64,000 nucleotides of DNA from Clostridia bacterium. GTDB taxonomy: Bacteria; Bacillota; Clostridia; Oscillospirales; Acutalibacteraceae. The stretch lies in NCBI GenBank assembly GCA_017416285.1, contig JAFQCU010000036.1, forward strand, positions 1-64,000, read 5' to 3'. A model generated the notes under the pieces. The model was not told the DNA's origin and searched no databases. It worked only from the letters and a program-made list of their open reading frames with translations. Of this stretch, positions 7,164 through 14,992 are shown piece by piece. The position numbers and the translations under genes are program-made. Each line of letters opens with the position of its first letter. Position 1 is the first letter of the stretch.

Positions 7164-7195
7164 GCACCCTTTCATAAAAAGATATGAAAGGGTGC
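7164..7195 (-). promoter_or_regulatory. 5' stem-loop overlapping the deacetylase ribosome binding site
   Basis: A perfect 13-bp inverted repeat (GCACCCTTTCATA, 7164-7176, and its complement, 7183-7195) with a 6-nt loop. On the minus strand the 3' arm contains the AAAGGGTG Shine-Dalgarno of the deacetylase and is followed by ATTTTTATG. It may terminate transcription from the upstream 56-aa gene, hide the ribosome binding site, or stabilise the mRNA 5' end. A TATAAT at 7202-7207 on the minus strand would start transcripts right at this stem. Confidence 0.65.
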
Positions 7196-7240
7196 TTGGG
7201 CATTATACTATTATAATTTTTATGTGATTTTTTGAAAGGA

Positions 7241-7411
7241 TTAATTCCAAGCGGTGCGGTCGGTCTTAATCACTTTAAATGCTCTGCGGCGGAAGAATGC
7301 CTTGATTTTGCGTTCAAACGCAATAAGGCGATGCTCGTTAAAGATGCCCCAAACAAGTGTGCCAACAAGCGCAAATTCAAAAATTGTGTTTAAAATATCG
7401 ATAAATGTCAT
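7241..7411 (-). CDS. 56-aa small protein under a LexA-type operator
   Basis: Complete small gene: consensus promoter, GGGAGGAA ribosome binding site and ATG at 7411. The product starts MTFIDILNTIFEFALVGTLV, a hydrophobic stretch of about 20 residues that could be one membrane helix. A basic, amphipathic half (FERKIKAFFRRRAFKVIK) follows and ends in TDRTAWN. A palindrome CGAACATTTGTTCG lies between the -10 box and the start, matching the Gram-positive SOS (LexA/DinR) box pattern. By analogy with SOS-induced small membrane proteins such as YneA or SidA it could restrain cell division, but no sequence similarity to those is claimed. Confidence 0.75.
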   Translation of the reverse strand: MTFIDILNTIFEFALVGTLVWGIFNEHRLIAFERKIKAFFRRRAFKVIKTDRTAWN

Positions 7412-7424
7412 TTTCAATTCCTCC

Positions 7425-7438
7425 CGAACATTTGTTCG
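7425..7438. promoter_or_regulatory. LexA/DinR-type SOS box
   Basis: CGAACATTTGTTCG is a perfect inverted repeat of CGAACA. It fits the known Gram-positive LexA consensus CGAAC-N4-GTTCG and sits about at +2 to +15 of the minus-strand promoter at 7447-7475, where a repressor would block initiation. Confidence 0.75.
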
Positions 7439-7446
7439 TTGTCTGT

Positions 7447-7475
7447 ATTATAACCTCAAAAATGCGGTTTGTCAA
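7447..7475 (-). promoter_or_regulatory. Consensus sigma-A promoter of the LexA-box gene
   Basis: On the minus strand TTGACA (7475-7470), a 17-nt spacer and TATAAT (7452-7447). This is a full consensus match, the sort of strong promoter that needs tight repression. Confidence 0.85.
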
Positions 7476-7565
7476 GCATTTTTTAAGATTTTTTTCTTAT
7501 TTGTTTATATTTTACTTGGTTATGTGGGATAAAAACGGTACACAACTTAAATAAAAAATTAATGG

Positions 7566-7594
7566 TTGTAATTTTGGTTATTAAATGTTATAAT
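7566..7594 (+). promoter_or_regulatory. Promoter of the PqqD-like/S26 peptidase operon
   Basis: TTGTAA (7566-7571), a 17-nt spacer and TATAAT (7589-7594), upstream of the GGAGGAA ribosome binding site at about 7638-7644. Confidence 0.7.
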
Positions 7595-7649
7595 CATTAT
7601 GTATGATTATTCCCAGTAAAAAATATTGTAAATTACCGGAGGAAATGGT

Positions 7650-7913
7650 ATGAAACGTAACGAGAATTTTGTATTAAAAGAATTAATGGGCAGCTTCGTG
7701 CTTGTTCCCGTAGGTGAAGCCGCTATGAATCTTAACGGCGTTATCACATTAAACGAAACCGCAAAGTTTTTGTGGGACGCAGCAGAGGGTGAATTTGAAG
7801 TTAACGACCTTATTGATGCTGTTATTGCCGAATATGAGGTTGATATTCAGACCGCTACTGAAGGTGTAGAGATTTTCTTAAAGCGCATGAAAGAGGAAGG
7901 CTGCATTGAATAA
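7650..7913 (+). CDS. PqqD-family protein (RiPP recognition element-like), 87 aa
   Basis: The whole protein is a PqqD-like winged-helix domain: FVLKELMGSFVLVPVG, then AAMNLNGVITLNETAKFLWD, then ..EFEVNDLIDAVIAEY and a C-terminal helix. In known systems such domains bind the leader part of a precursor peptide and hand it to a modifying enzyme. Here there is no radical SAM enzyme or obvious precursor; the only partner is the S26 peptidase, whose start overlaps this stop by 8 bases. A role in presenting a substrate to that peptidase is an inference. Confidence 0.88.
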   Translation: MKRNENFVLKELMGSFVLVPVGEAAMNLNGVITLNETAKFLWDAAEGEFEVNDLIDAVIAEYEVDIQTATEGVEIFLKRMKEEGCIE

Positions 7914-8370
7914 TTTTCAAGCATATTTTGCTGATGTTATGCCTGTTATACGGGAAAAGCTTGAATCGGACGGCGAGGTAAGCTTTACCGTTTCGGGCAC
8001 TAGCATGCAACCTATGGTCTATAACCGCAAGGATACGGTTACCATAAAAAAAGCCAAACTTCCGCTTAAAAAATACGATGTACCCTTTTACCAAAGGGAT
8101 AACGGGCAATATGTTTTGCATCGTATTGTCAAGGTTCAAAAGGATGGCAATTATACCTGCCGTGGCGATAATCAGGATTTTAACGAGCCGGACGTGCGTA
8201 ACGACCAGATAATTGGTGTGCTGACCGCTTTTGAACGCAACGGCAAAAAGGTTTTTGTGGATAAATCGTTAAAATACAAGCTTTATTGTCGCTTGTGGAT
8301 GCTTATGTGTCCTTACAGGCGAGGTAAACGCTTACTTATAAAGGTTAAAAACAAAATATTTAAACATTAA
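7906..8370 (+). CDS. S24/S26-family serine peptidase, signal-peptidase-like, 154 aa
   Basis: The start is TTG at 7906, with a GAGGAAGG ribosome binding site inside the upstream gene. The signal-peptidase core is present: box with nucleophile Ser33 (SGTSMQPM), then VLHRIVKV with His72 where bacterial LepB has Lys, then CRGDNQDFNEPD. A His at this place is the pattern of archaeal, eukaryotic and SipW-type enzymes. No membrane anchor is apparent before the catalytic serine; the C-terminal 35 residues are strongly basic. It is probably cytoplasmic or peripheral and coupled to the PqqD-like protein. The substrate is unknown. Confidence 0.85.
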   Translation: MNNFQAYFADVMPVIREKLESDGEVSFTVSGTSMQPMVYNRKDTVTIKKAKLPLKKYDVPFYQRDNGQYVLHRIVKVQKDGNYTCRGDNQDFNEPDVRNDQIIGVLTAFERNGKKVFVDKSLKYKLYCRLWMLMCPYRRGKRLLIKVKNKIFKH

Positions 8371-8405
8371 AAACACAGTGCTTTTTGCATTGTGTTTTTT
8401 GTTTT
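8371..8405 (+). terminator. Terminator of the PqqD/S26 operon
   Basis: AAACACAGTG/CATTGTGTTT stem (one wobble) followed by TTTTGTTTTTT. It shows the operon has only two genes. Confidence 0.8.
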
Positions 8406-8432
8406 TTAAAATGGCGTTAAAAATTTAATAAT

Positions 8433-8499
8433 TATTCACAAATAAATGCAAAAATCCCTTTATTTTTGCGGGGTTATGTGTTATAATTTATTGTGAATA
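8433..8499. promoter_or_regulatory. Nested inverted repeats over the lipoprotein-operon promoter
   Basis: Outer arms TATTCACAAATAAA (8433-8446) and TTTATTGTGAATA (8487-8499) differ by one bulged base. Inner arms are GCAAAAA (8449-8455) and TTTTTGC (8463-8469). A TATAAT at 8482-8487 touches the right outer arm. This could be an operator for the adjacent two-component system or a cruciform; the -35 box is weak (TTTATT). Confidence 0.45.
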
Positions 8500-8536
8500 G
8501 TTATGTATATTTTTATGCAGAAAGGAAGGGCTCAAA

Positions 8537-9850
8537 ATGTTTAAAAAAATTGTTTTGGCAGTTGTTTCGCTAACACTTTTATTGTCGCTTTGCGGCTGTG
8601 ATTTTTTCAAAACAGATATGGCTGAATTATTTGCGCCGCCTTCCTTAACGGGTGATTTTAAATACATTTCAAAAATTATTGAAAACACCGCCGGCACAGG
8701 CTACACGCTTAAGTATCCGGTAAGGGGTGAGCACCGTTCGGCTGTGGTACAGTATGATATCGATAACGACGGTAAGAACGAGGCTTTCGCCTTTTACAGC
8801 AAGACCGAGGGCGACGTCACAACGATGACGGTTCAGCTTGTACGTGTAGAAAACGGCAAGTGGATAGATGGCGGCACCCAAAGCATAATTGCTTCAGGTG
8901 TTGATATGGTTCGTTTTTGCGACCTTGACAATAACGGCACGGCTGAAATTCTTGTTGGCTGGCAGGTTTACGGCACTAGTGAGATGCAGCTTGCAGTTTA
9001 CGGCTATAGCGAAAACACCTTTGTTCAGCGTTTGCTGCAAAAATACACAAGCTTTATCACCTGCGACCTTAACGGTGACCAAAAAAGCGGTGTGCTTATT
9101 ATCGATTTGAACACGGCTGAGCAATATAACACAGCGGCGCTTTATTCACTAACCGATGAGGGCGTTGTGCAAACCGGCATTTGCGAGCTGGACAGCAAGC
9201 TTCAATCCATAGGCGAGCCTATCGTTTCTGAGCTTTCAAACGGTAAAACCGCCGTTTATCTTGATGCCATTAAGGGTGTGGGTGCTGTTACCGAGGTGTT
9301 AATCGAAAACAAGGGCGGGCTTATAAATCCGCTTTTCGATAGCGAAACCCGTGAAAACCTTAAAACCCTTCGTTCTTCGAGCTATCCCGTTACTGATATA
9401 AACAATGACGGAATTTTGGAAATACCCGTTCAGGAAAATATCCCTGCGGTAGCGGCTGACGCATTGGCTGAAAAGCTTTATCTTACTAACTGGTGCTCGT
9501 TCGATGGTGAAAATCTTACGGTACAGACCACAGCCATGATTAACGTGCTTGATAAGTACTATTTCACAATACCGACCAAATGGCGTAATCGCATTGCGGT
9601 GCTTAAGGATACTGAAAACCGTATACGTGAAATTTATTTATACAATCACGATGATGCAATAATCGGCGAAAGCTTAATTTGTATTCGTGCGTTTGATAAA
9701 AAGAAGTGGGATTCCGGTAAATATAACGAGCTTAAAATGAACGAAATAGCACGTGACAGCAAAACGGTTTACGCATATAAGCTTAACGATGCTATTATCG
9801 AGCTTGGCATTACCCACGCCGACGTTAAAAAAGCCTTTGTGCTTTACTGA
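8537..9850 (+). CDS. Lipoprotein with calcium-binding-like DxDxDG repeats
   Basis: Signal peptide with lipobox LCG-Cys21 predicts a membrane-anchored extracytoplasmic lipoprotein of 437 residues. Four Asp-rich loops of FG-GAP/VCBS or EF-hand style are present: DIDNDGKNEA (74-83), DLDNNGTAEI (129-138), DLNGDQKS (177-184) and DINNDGILEI (287-296), spaced in a beta-propeller-like region. It is the first gene of an operon whose next members, 14 bases on, are a response regulator and a histidine kinase. It may therefore sense or modulate the signal of that kinase. No enzyme motif was seen. Confidence 0.82.
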   Translation: MFKKIVLAVVSLTLLLSLCGCDFFKTDMAELFAPPSLTGDFKYISKIIENTAGTGYTLKYPVRGEHRSAVVQYDIDNDGKNEAFAFYSKTEGDVTTMTVQLVRVENGKWIDGGTQSIIASGVDMVRFCDLDNNGTAEILVGWQVYGTSEMQLAVYGYSENTFVQRLLQKYTSFITCDLNGDQKSGVLIIDLNTAEQYNTAALYSLTDEGVVQTGICELDSKLQSIGEPIVSELSNGKTAVYLDAIKGVGAVTEVLIENKGGLINPLFDSETRENLKTLRSSSYPVTDINNDGILEIPVQENIPAVAADALAEKLYLTNWCSFDGENLTVQTTAMINVLDKYYFTIPTKWRNRIAVLKDTENRIREIYLYNHDDAIIGESLICIRAFDKKKWDSGKYNELKMNEIARDSKTVYAYKLNDAIIELGITHADVKKAFVLY

Positions 9851-9864
9851 TAGGAGTTGATTTA

Positions 9865-10566
9865 ATGAAACGAATTATGATTGTTGAAGATGAAGCGGCT
9901 ATTCGTGAGTTTGAGGCTATCAACCTTAAGCGTGTTGGCTATACTGTTGTTGAAGCGGGCTCAGCAGAAGAGGCGCTCCAAATTTTTGATAACGATACCG
10001 AAGGCTTTGATATTGCGCTTTTGGATATTTCAATGCCCGGTATGGACGGTTTTACCCTTTGTAAGGAGCTTCGCCGCCGCACCGAAACCCTTGGTATTAT
10101 AATGCTCACCGCCCGCACACAGGAAATGGATAAAATTACAGGTCTTATGAACGGCGCAGATGATTATATTACAAAGCCCTTTAGCCCGACAGAGCTTTTG
10201 GCACGTGTTGATTCACTTTATCGCAGGGTTGAAATGTATGCACCTAAGGCACCCGCCCCGACAGATGATATCACCTTGGGTGAGTTTACTCTTAATCTTC
10301 GCAAACGCACCTTGCTTAAAAACGGCAAGAATATTGAACTCACACAGGTTGAATTCCAGATGATCGAATACTTTTTCACAAACCCCGACGTTGCTTTGGG
10401 AAGAACTGATATTTTAAACAGGGTTTGGGGCAGCAATTATTTTGGTGAAGAAAAAATTGTTGACGTTAATATCCGCCGCCTTCGTATGAAGGTTGAGGAT
10501 GATTCCGCAAACCCAACCCGACTTGTAACTGTTTGGGGTATGGGATATAAATGGAACACACATTAA
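9865..10566 (+). CDS. OmpR/PhoB-family response regulator
   Basis: 233-residue transcription regulator. The receiver domain (about 1-115) has the acidic pair in VEDE, phosphoacceptor Asp54 (LLDISMPG) and the TARTQ and KPF motifs; a winged-helix OmpR DNA-binding domain (about 132-230) contains VDVNIRRLRMKVE and ends with RLVTVWGMGYKW. It should be phosphorylated by the kinase encoded immediately downstream. The inverted repeats before the first gene of the operon are a candidate binding site. Confidence 0.95.
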   Translation: MKRIMIVEDEAAIREFEAINLKRVGYTVVEAGSAEEALQIFDNDTEGFDIALLDISMPGMDGFTLCKELRRRTETLGIIMLTARTQEMDKITGLMNGADDYITKPFSPTELLARVDSLYRRVEMYAPKAPAPTDDITLGEFTLNLRKRTLLKNGKNIELTQVEFQMIEYFFTNPDVALGRTDILNRVWGSNYFGEEKIVDVNIRRLRMKVEDDSANPTRLVTVWGMGYKWNTH

Positions 10567-10601
10567 GCTATAATTAAAATATAAAGAAAGGAGAAGCCGA
10601 A

Positions 10602-12041
10602 TTGAATTTTGAAATCAAGTTTAAAAGCATTACCTTGAAGTGGTTTTTGAATATATTTTTAGTTATTGCGGTTGTAATTTGTACTGCAGCGGTTGGCTTC
10701 TCGGTTCTTTATAACGCACTTTATACATCGCAGATGCAGTCACTGGGCGACGATTACGCTTATGAATTTAAGTCGCTTGAGTCTGCTAACTATAAGACCT
10801 TTAACGATGCCGCCATTGCTTTGGTTGAAGGCTTTACCTTTAAAGATAAGGTGGCGGTTCAGGTTTCGGATGAAAATGGCAAGGTGGTTGCCGCAACAAC
10901 GGGCTTTCCTACCGAAATTCAGGACATACCTGAATATAACGCCGTTATAAACAGCGGTAAGGCGCAGTCCTTTAGGGGCAAAACTGCTGACGGAGAATCA
11001 ATAATGGCGGTTACTACACCGATTTTTGATACTGACGGCAATTTCTTGGGCACCTATCGTTGGTCGACTTCAATGAGCGAAGCCTACAAAGCGATTTACA
11101 GCGTAATCAGCATAATTGTTCTTGCCTGCTTTGCGGTGCTTTTATTCAGTTGCTTTTCGGGATTGTTTTTCGTAAAATCAATCGTAAGGCCGATTCGTGA
11201 CGTAAGTAACATTGCCCGTAAAATTGCAATGGGTAATTTTGATGAACGCATTAACATCAGCAAAAATGATGAAATTGGTGAGCTTTGCGACACAATCAAC
11301 TATATGGCATCGGAATTAAGCCAAGCTCAAAATATGAAAAACGATTTTATTTCATCAGTATCGCACGAGCTCAGAACACCGCTTACCGCCATACGTGGCT
11401 GGGGCGAAACGGCGAAAATGTCACTCGGAACTGATGAGGAGCTTGTTCGCCGTGGTCTTGACGTGGTGTTAAGCGAATCTGACCGTCTTTCAAGCCTTGT
11501 GGAAGAGCTTTTGGACTTTTCACGTATGGAAACCGGTCGCTTATCGCTTATCAGTCAGCCGATAAACGTTACACAAATACTGGGCGATGCAGTTGATATG
11601 TATACCGAGCTTGCCAAAAAGCAGGAAATTGAGCTTGTGCTTACTAACCCTTATACCGAGCTTACTGTTTTAGGTGACCGTGACCGCTTAAAGCAGGTGT
11701 TTATTAATATTATTGATAACGCCGTTAAATACACCGTCGGCACAGGACAGGTTTTGGTTACTGTCAACATTGAAGAAGCCTGCGTGCGTGTAACGGTTAC
11801 AGATACGGGCGTGGGTATTCCCGCACAAGACCTTGACCGTGTTAAGGAAAAATTCTATAAAGCAAATAAAACCGTGCGTGGTTCGGGTATAGGACTTGCG
11901 GTAGCGGATGAAATTATAAAACAGATGAACGGTCTTTTATTTATTGAAAGTACCGAAAGTGTCGGCACAAAGGTAACAATAGTTTTGCCGATTTACGAAG
12001 AAGAAATTACACTCCAAGAGGAAGGAAATATTAATGGCTAA
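10602..12041 (+). CDS. Membrane sensor histidine kinase (HAMP, HisKA, HATPase)
   Basis: TTG start at 10602 with an AAAGGAG ribosome binding site. Order: transmembrane helix about 14-38, extracytoplasmic PAS/Cache-like sensor about 40-165, transmembrane helix about 166-191, HAMP about 192-244, HisKA with His255 in SHELRTPLTAIRGWG, and an ATPase domain with N box (NIIDNAVKYT), DTGVGIP and GSGIGLAV. Partner of the response regulator 35 bases upstream. The last 8 bases overlap the yqhQ start, so the operon continues into housekeeping genes. Confidence 0.95.
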   Translation: MNFEIKFKSITLKWFLNIFLVIAVVICTAAVGFSVLYNALYTSQMQSLGDDYAYEFKSLESANYKTFNDAAIALVEGFTFKDKVAVQVSDENGKVVAATTGFPTEIQDIPEYNAVINSGKAQSFRGKTADGESIMAVTTPIFDTDGNFLGTYRWSTSMSEAYKAIYSVISIIVLACFAVLLFSCFSGLFFVKSIVRPIRDVSNIARKIAMGNFDERINISKNDEIGELCDTINYMASELSQAQNMKNDFISSVSHELRTPLTAIRGWGETAKMSLGTDEELVRRGLDVVLSESDRLSSLVEELLDFSRMETGRLSLISQPINVTQILGDAVDMYTELAKKQEIELVLTNPYTELTVLGDRDRLKQVFINIIDNAVKYTVGTGQVLVTVNIEEACVRVTVTDTGVGIPAQDLDRVKEKFYKANKTVRGSGIGLAVADEIIKQMNGLLFIESTESVGTKVTIVLPIYEEEITLQEEGNING

Positions 12042-13011
12042 TAAGTATACCTCAATCGGCGGTCAGGCTTTAATCGAAGGCATTATGATGAAAAGCGTTG
12101 AGAAAACCGCCATTGCTGTAAGGCTCCCCGACAAAAGCATTGACGTAAGCTATTTAGACGGTAAAAGCATTAAGCAAAAGTATAAAATTTTAAATATTCC
12201 GATTATTCGTGGTGTCGTGGGCTTTGTTGAATCAATGCTTCAGGGCTATAAGGCACTTTCAATTTCGGCAGATAAATCAGGCTTTGCCGATGAAGAATCT
12301 GACAAGCCCAAAACCGAGGAACAAAAGAAAAAAGACAGCAAGCTTTTAAACGTTGTTATGGTTATTGGCGCAGTTTTGGGTGTGATTTTGGCACTTGGTT
12401 TATTTATGTATTTGCCCCGCCTTTGTGTAAGCGGTATTGAATGGCTTATAGGCGGCGAAATTACTTCAAAAATTTTGCGTTCGGTAATTGAACAGTCTCT
12501 TAAAATGACAATATTTGTCGGTTATGTAATGCTTGTATCACTTATGAACGATATCAAGCGTGTTTATATGTATCACGGTGCTGAACATAAGACTATTTTC
12601 TGTTATGAAAAAGGTTTAGAGCTAACGGTTGAAAACGTGCGTAAGCAAAAGCGTTTCCACCCCCGTTGCGGTACTTCTTTTATGATTTTGATGATTTTAA
12701 TCAGTGTGATTTTATCCACTGTTTTACAAATAATTTTCCCAAGCATTTATGCAATACCTTGGCTTTGGACGGTTGCCAAGCTTTTAATGGTGCCCCTTAC
12801 TTGCGGTATTGGCTTTGAGGTGTTAAAATTCTGCGGTCGCTTTGATAACATTATCACCCGCATAATTTCGGCGCCGGGTATGTGGTTACAGCGTGTTACC
12901 ACAAAGGAGCCGACTGATGATATGATTGAAATTGCGATTGCGGCATTAAAGGCGTGCGAGCCCGAGGTGCCTGACGTTGACAGAACGGGGTGCTGTAATG
13001 ACAATATTTGA
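12034..13011 (+). CDS. yqhQ: YqhQ-type DUF1385 membrane protein
   Basis: 325 residues beginning SIGGQALIEGIMMKS, the signature of DUF1385. Several hydrophobic segments (about 108-130, 150-172, 212-235 and 240-270) and the conserved HGAEHKTIFCYE motif at about 186-197 are present. Function is not established; the family commonly neighbours prmC in Firmicutes, as here. It overlaps the kinase gene by 8 bases and the prmC start by 14 bases. Confidence 0.9.
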   Translation: MANKYTSIGGQALIEGIMMKSVEKTAIAVRLPDKSIDVSYLDGKSIKQKYKILNIPIIRGVVGFVESMLQGYKALSISADKSGFADEESDKPKTEEQKKKDSKLLNVVMVIGAVLGVILALGLFMYLPRLCVSGIEWLIGGEITSKILRSVIEQSLKMTIFVGYVMLVSLMNDIKRVYMYHGAEHKTIFCYEKGLELTVENVRKQKRFHPRCGTSFMILMILISVILSTVLQIIFPSIYAIPWLWTVAKLLMVPLTCGIGFEVLKFCGRFDNIITRIISAPGMWLQRVTTKEPTDDMIEIAIAALKACEPEVPDVDRTGCCNDNI

Positions 13012-13834
13012 GGCATATAACAACACCAAAAAGCGTTTGGCGGCGGCAGGTATTGAGGACAGCGTTTTTGAAGCAAAGGCAATTATTCGCCATATAACAG
13101 GGCTTTCAAATAACGAAATTCTTACAAATTATATGAACAACCTGACCGAATTTCAGGAAAACAATCTGACCGCAATAATGCGCCAGCGTGAAATTCGTTA
13201 CCCACTTCAGTATATATTGGGTAATTGGGGTTTTTATAAATATAAGTTCAAGGTGGGCGTTGGGGTGCTTATTCCCCGAAATGATACCGAAATTTTGGTT
13301 GAAACCGCCAGCGAATTTTTAAAGGACAAGAAAAATCCACAGGTTTTGGATTTATGTGCCGGAAGCGGCTGTATTGGTATTTCGCTTGCAAAGGATTATC
13401 CCGATGCGGCGGTGGTTATGGTGGAAAAATTTGAAGAAGCCGCCAGATATATTAAGCAGAATATTGAACTTAATGAGGCATACAACACCTTGCTTTTAAT
13501 GGGCGATGTGCTCGAGGGTGCGGGTAGCGGCGAATATGATTTGATTGTATCAAATCCGCCATATATCCCCAAAACCGAGCTTTCGCTTATGAACGAGGAA
13601 ACCAAGTTCGAACCTGAAACCGCACTTCTTTGCGAGGGCGACGGTCTAAAGTTCTACCGTGTGATTGCTGAAAAATATAAAGCTTCTTTAAAGAATGGCG
13701 GTATGCTCGCATTTGAAGTTGGCTTTAGCCAAGCCCAAAGTGTTTGCGATATTTTAAAGCAAAACGGTTACAGCGATATTAGAACAGTAAAAGATTATAA
13801 CGGCACCGACCGTGTGGTTTGTGCAGTCAAATAA
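12998..13834 (+). CDS. prmC: Release factor glutamine N5-methyltransferase PrmC
   Basis: Methylates the Gln of the GGQ motif in peptide-chain release factors. The ATG at 12998 was chosen (GGGGTG element 7 bases upstream) over an upstream TTG, giving 278 residues. A helical N-terminal domain leads to the SAM motif DLCAGSGCIGISLA and the catalytic NPPY motif (IVSNPPYIPK). It overlaps yqhQ and is 15 bases before recA. Confidence 0.93.
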   Translation: MTIFEAYNNTKKRLAAAGIEDSVFEAKAIIRHITGLSNNEILTNYMNNLTEFQENNLTAIMRQREIRYPLQYILGNWGFYKYKFKVGVGVLIPRNDTEILVETASEFLKDKKNPQVLDLCAGSGCIGISLAKDYPDAAVVMVEKFEEAARYIKQNIELNEAYNTLLLMGDVLEGAGSGEYDLIVSNPPYIPKTELSLMNEETKFEPETALLCEGDGLKFYRVIAEKYKASLKNGGMLAFEVGFSQAQSVCDILKQNGYSDIRTVKDYNGTDRVVCAVK

Positions 13835-13849
13835 CGGAGGATTAGTAAA

Positions 13850-14992
13850 ATGGCAAAAGCAAATACTATAAAGCCCGTAGTTAAAGCGGTTGAAACCGAA
13901 GAAAAGCAAAAGGCTTTAAAAACTGCAATGGATAATATTGAAAAGCAGTTCGGTAAAGGTGCGGTTATGCGCCTTGGCGAAAACCGTGCTATGAACGTTG
14001 AGCATATAAAGACAGGCTCGCTTACACTTGACGTTGCGCTTGGTATCGGCGGTATCCCTAAAGGCCGTATTGTTGAAATTTACGGTCCTGAATCTTCGGG
14101 TAAAACCACCGTTGCACTTCACTGTGTTGCCGAAGCCCAAAAGGCAGGCGGCACTGCTGCGTTCATCGACGTTGAGCACGCATTAGACCCCGTTTATGCT
14201 GCCAATTTAGGTGTTGATATTGATTCGCTTTTGGTGTCACAGCCCGATTCGGGTGAGCAGGCGCTTGAAATTGCCGACGCTCTCGTACGTTCAGGTGCGA
14301 TCGATATTATTGTTATCGACTCGGTAGCGGCACTTGTTACCCGTGCCGAAATTGAGGGTGAAATGGGTGATAACCACGTTGGTCAGTTGGCTCGTCTTAT
14401 GTCACAGGCATTAAGAAAACTTACCGGCAGCCTTTCAAAGGCAAACTGCGCCGCAATCTTTATTAACCAGTTGCGTGAAAAAATCGGTGTTATGTATGGT
14501 AACCCCGAAGTTACCACCGGTGGTCGTGCGCTTAAGTTCTATTCATCTGTTCGTATCGACGTTCGTAAGGGTGAGCCCATTAAGGACGGCAGCGAAATTA
14601 TCGGTGTTCACACCAAGGCTAAAATTGTTAAAAACAAGGTGGCACCTCCATTTAAGGTTGCCGAATTTGACATTATGTACGGCAAGGGCATTTGTCACAC
14701 AGGTGAAATTGTTGACGCCGGTGTTGAAACGGGCGTTATTAAAAAGTCTGGTGCGTGGTTCTATTACGGCGAAACCCGTTTGGGTCAGGGCCGTGACAAC
14801 GTTAAAAAGTTGTTCGAGGATAATGCCGAGCTTGCAGAAAAAATCGAAGCCGAAATTATGGAAATTATCACAAACAAATCTAATAACGTTACTGCACCTG
14901 TTGTTGAGGATGATGACGAGGTTATAATGCCGACAGAACCGATTGCACGCCCTCGCAAGTCGATTGATATTGATATCGCAGTTGATGACTAA
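13850..14992 (+). CDS. recA: RecA recombinase
   Basis: DNA strand-exchange ATPase and SOS co-protease, 380 residues. Walker A GPESSGKT at 79-86, DNA-binding loop region ([12 protein letters not shown]) and ATP cap are present. About 15 extra residues precede the usual start, and an acidic tail ([13 protein letters not shown]...) follows. Its ribosome binding site is CGGAGGA. It lies inside an operon only 15 bases after prmC, and no LexA-type palindrome is visible just upstream, so SOS control would need a distal or internal site. The stop overlaps the recX start (TAATG). Confidence 0.98.
   Translation: MAKANTIKPVVKAVETEEKQKALKTAMDNIEKQFGKGAVMRLGENRAMNVEHIKTGSLTLDVALGIGGIPKGRIVEIYGPESSGKTTVALHCVAEAQKAGGTAAFIDVEHALDPVYAANLGVDIDSLLVSQPDSGEQALEIADALVRSGAIDIIVIDSVAALVTRAEIEGEMGDNHVGQLARLMSQALRKLTGSLSKANCAAIFINQLREKIGVMYGNPEVTTGGRALKFYSSVRIDVRKGEPIKDGSEIIGVHTKAKIVKNKVAPPFKVAEFDIMYGKGICHTGEIVDAGVETGVIKKSGAWFYYGETRLGQGRDNVKKLFEDNAELAEKIEAEIMEIITNKSNNVTAPVVEDDDEVIMPTEPIARPRKSIDIDIAVDD

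Noticed and set aside
7254..7532. Plus-strand 92-aa ORF opposite the LexA-box gene
   Set aside because: No ribosome binding site, unusual composition, and it covers the promoter and coding region of the well-supported minus-strand gene.
13820..13850. LexA box just before recA
   Set aside because: The short prmC-recA gap shows no CGAAC-N4-GTTCG match.
13916..14179. Reverse-strand ORF inside recA
   Set aside because: Shadow frame of a conserved gene; no ribosome binding site or similarity.
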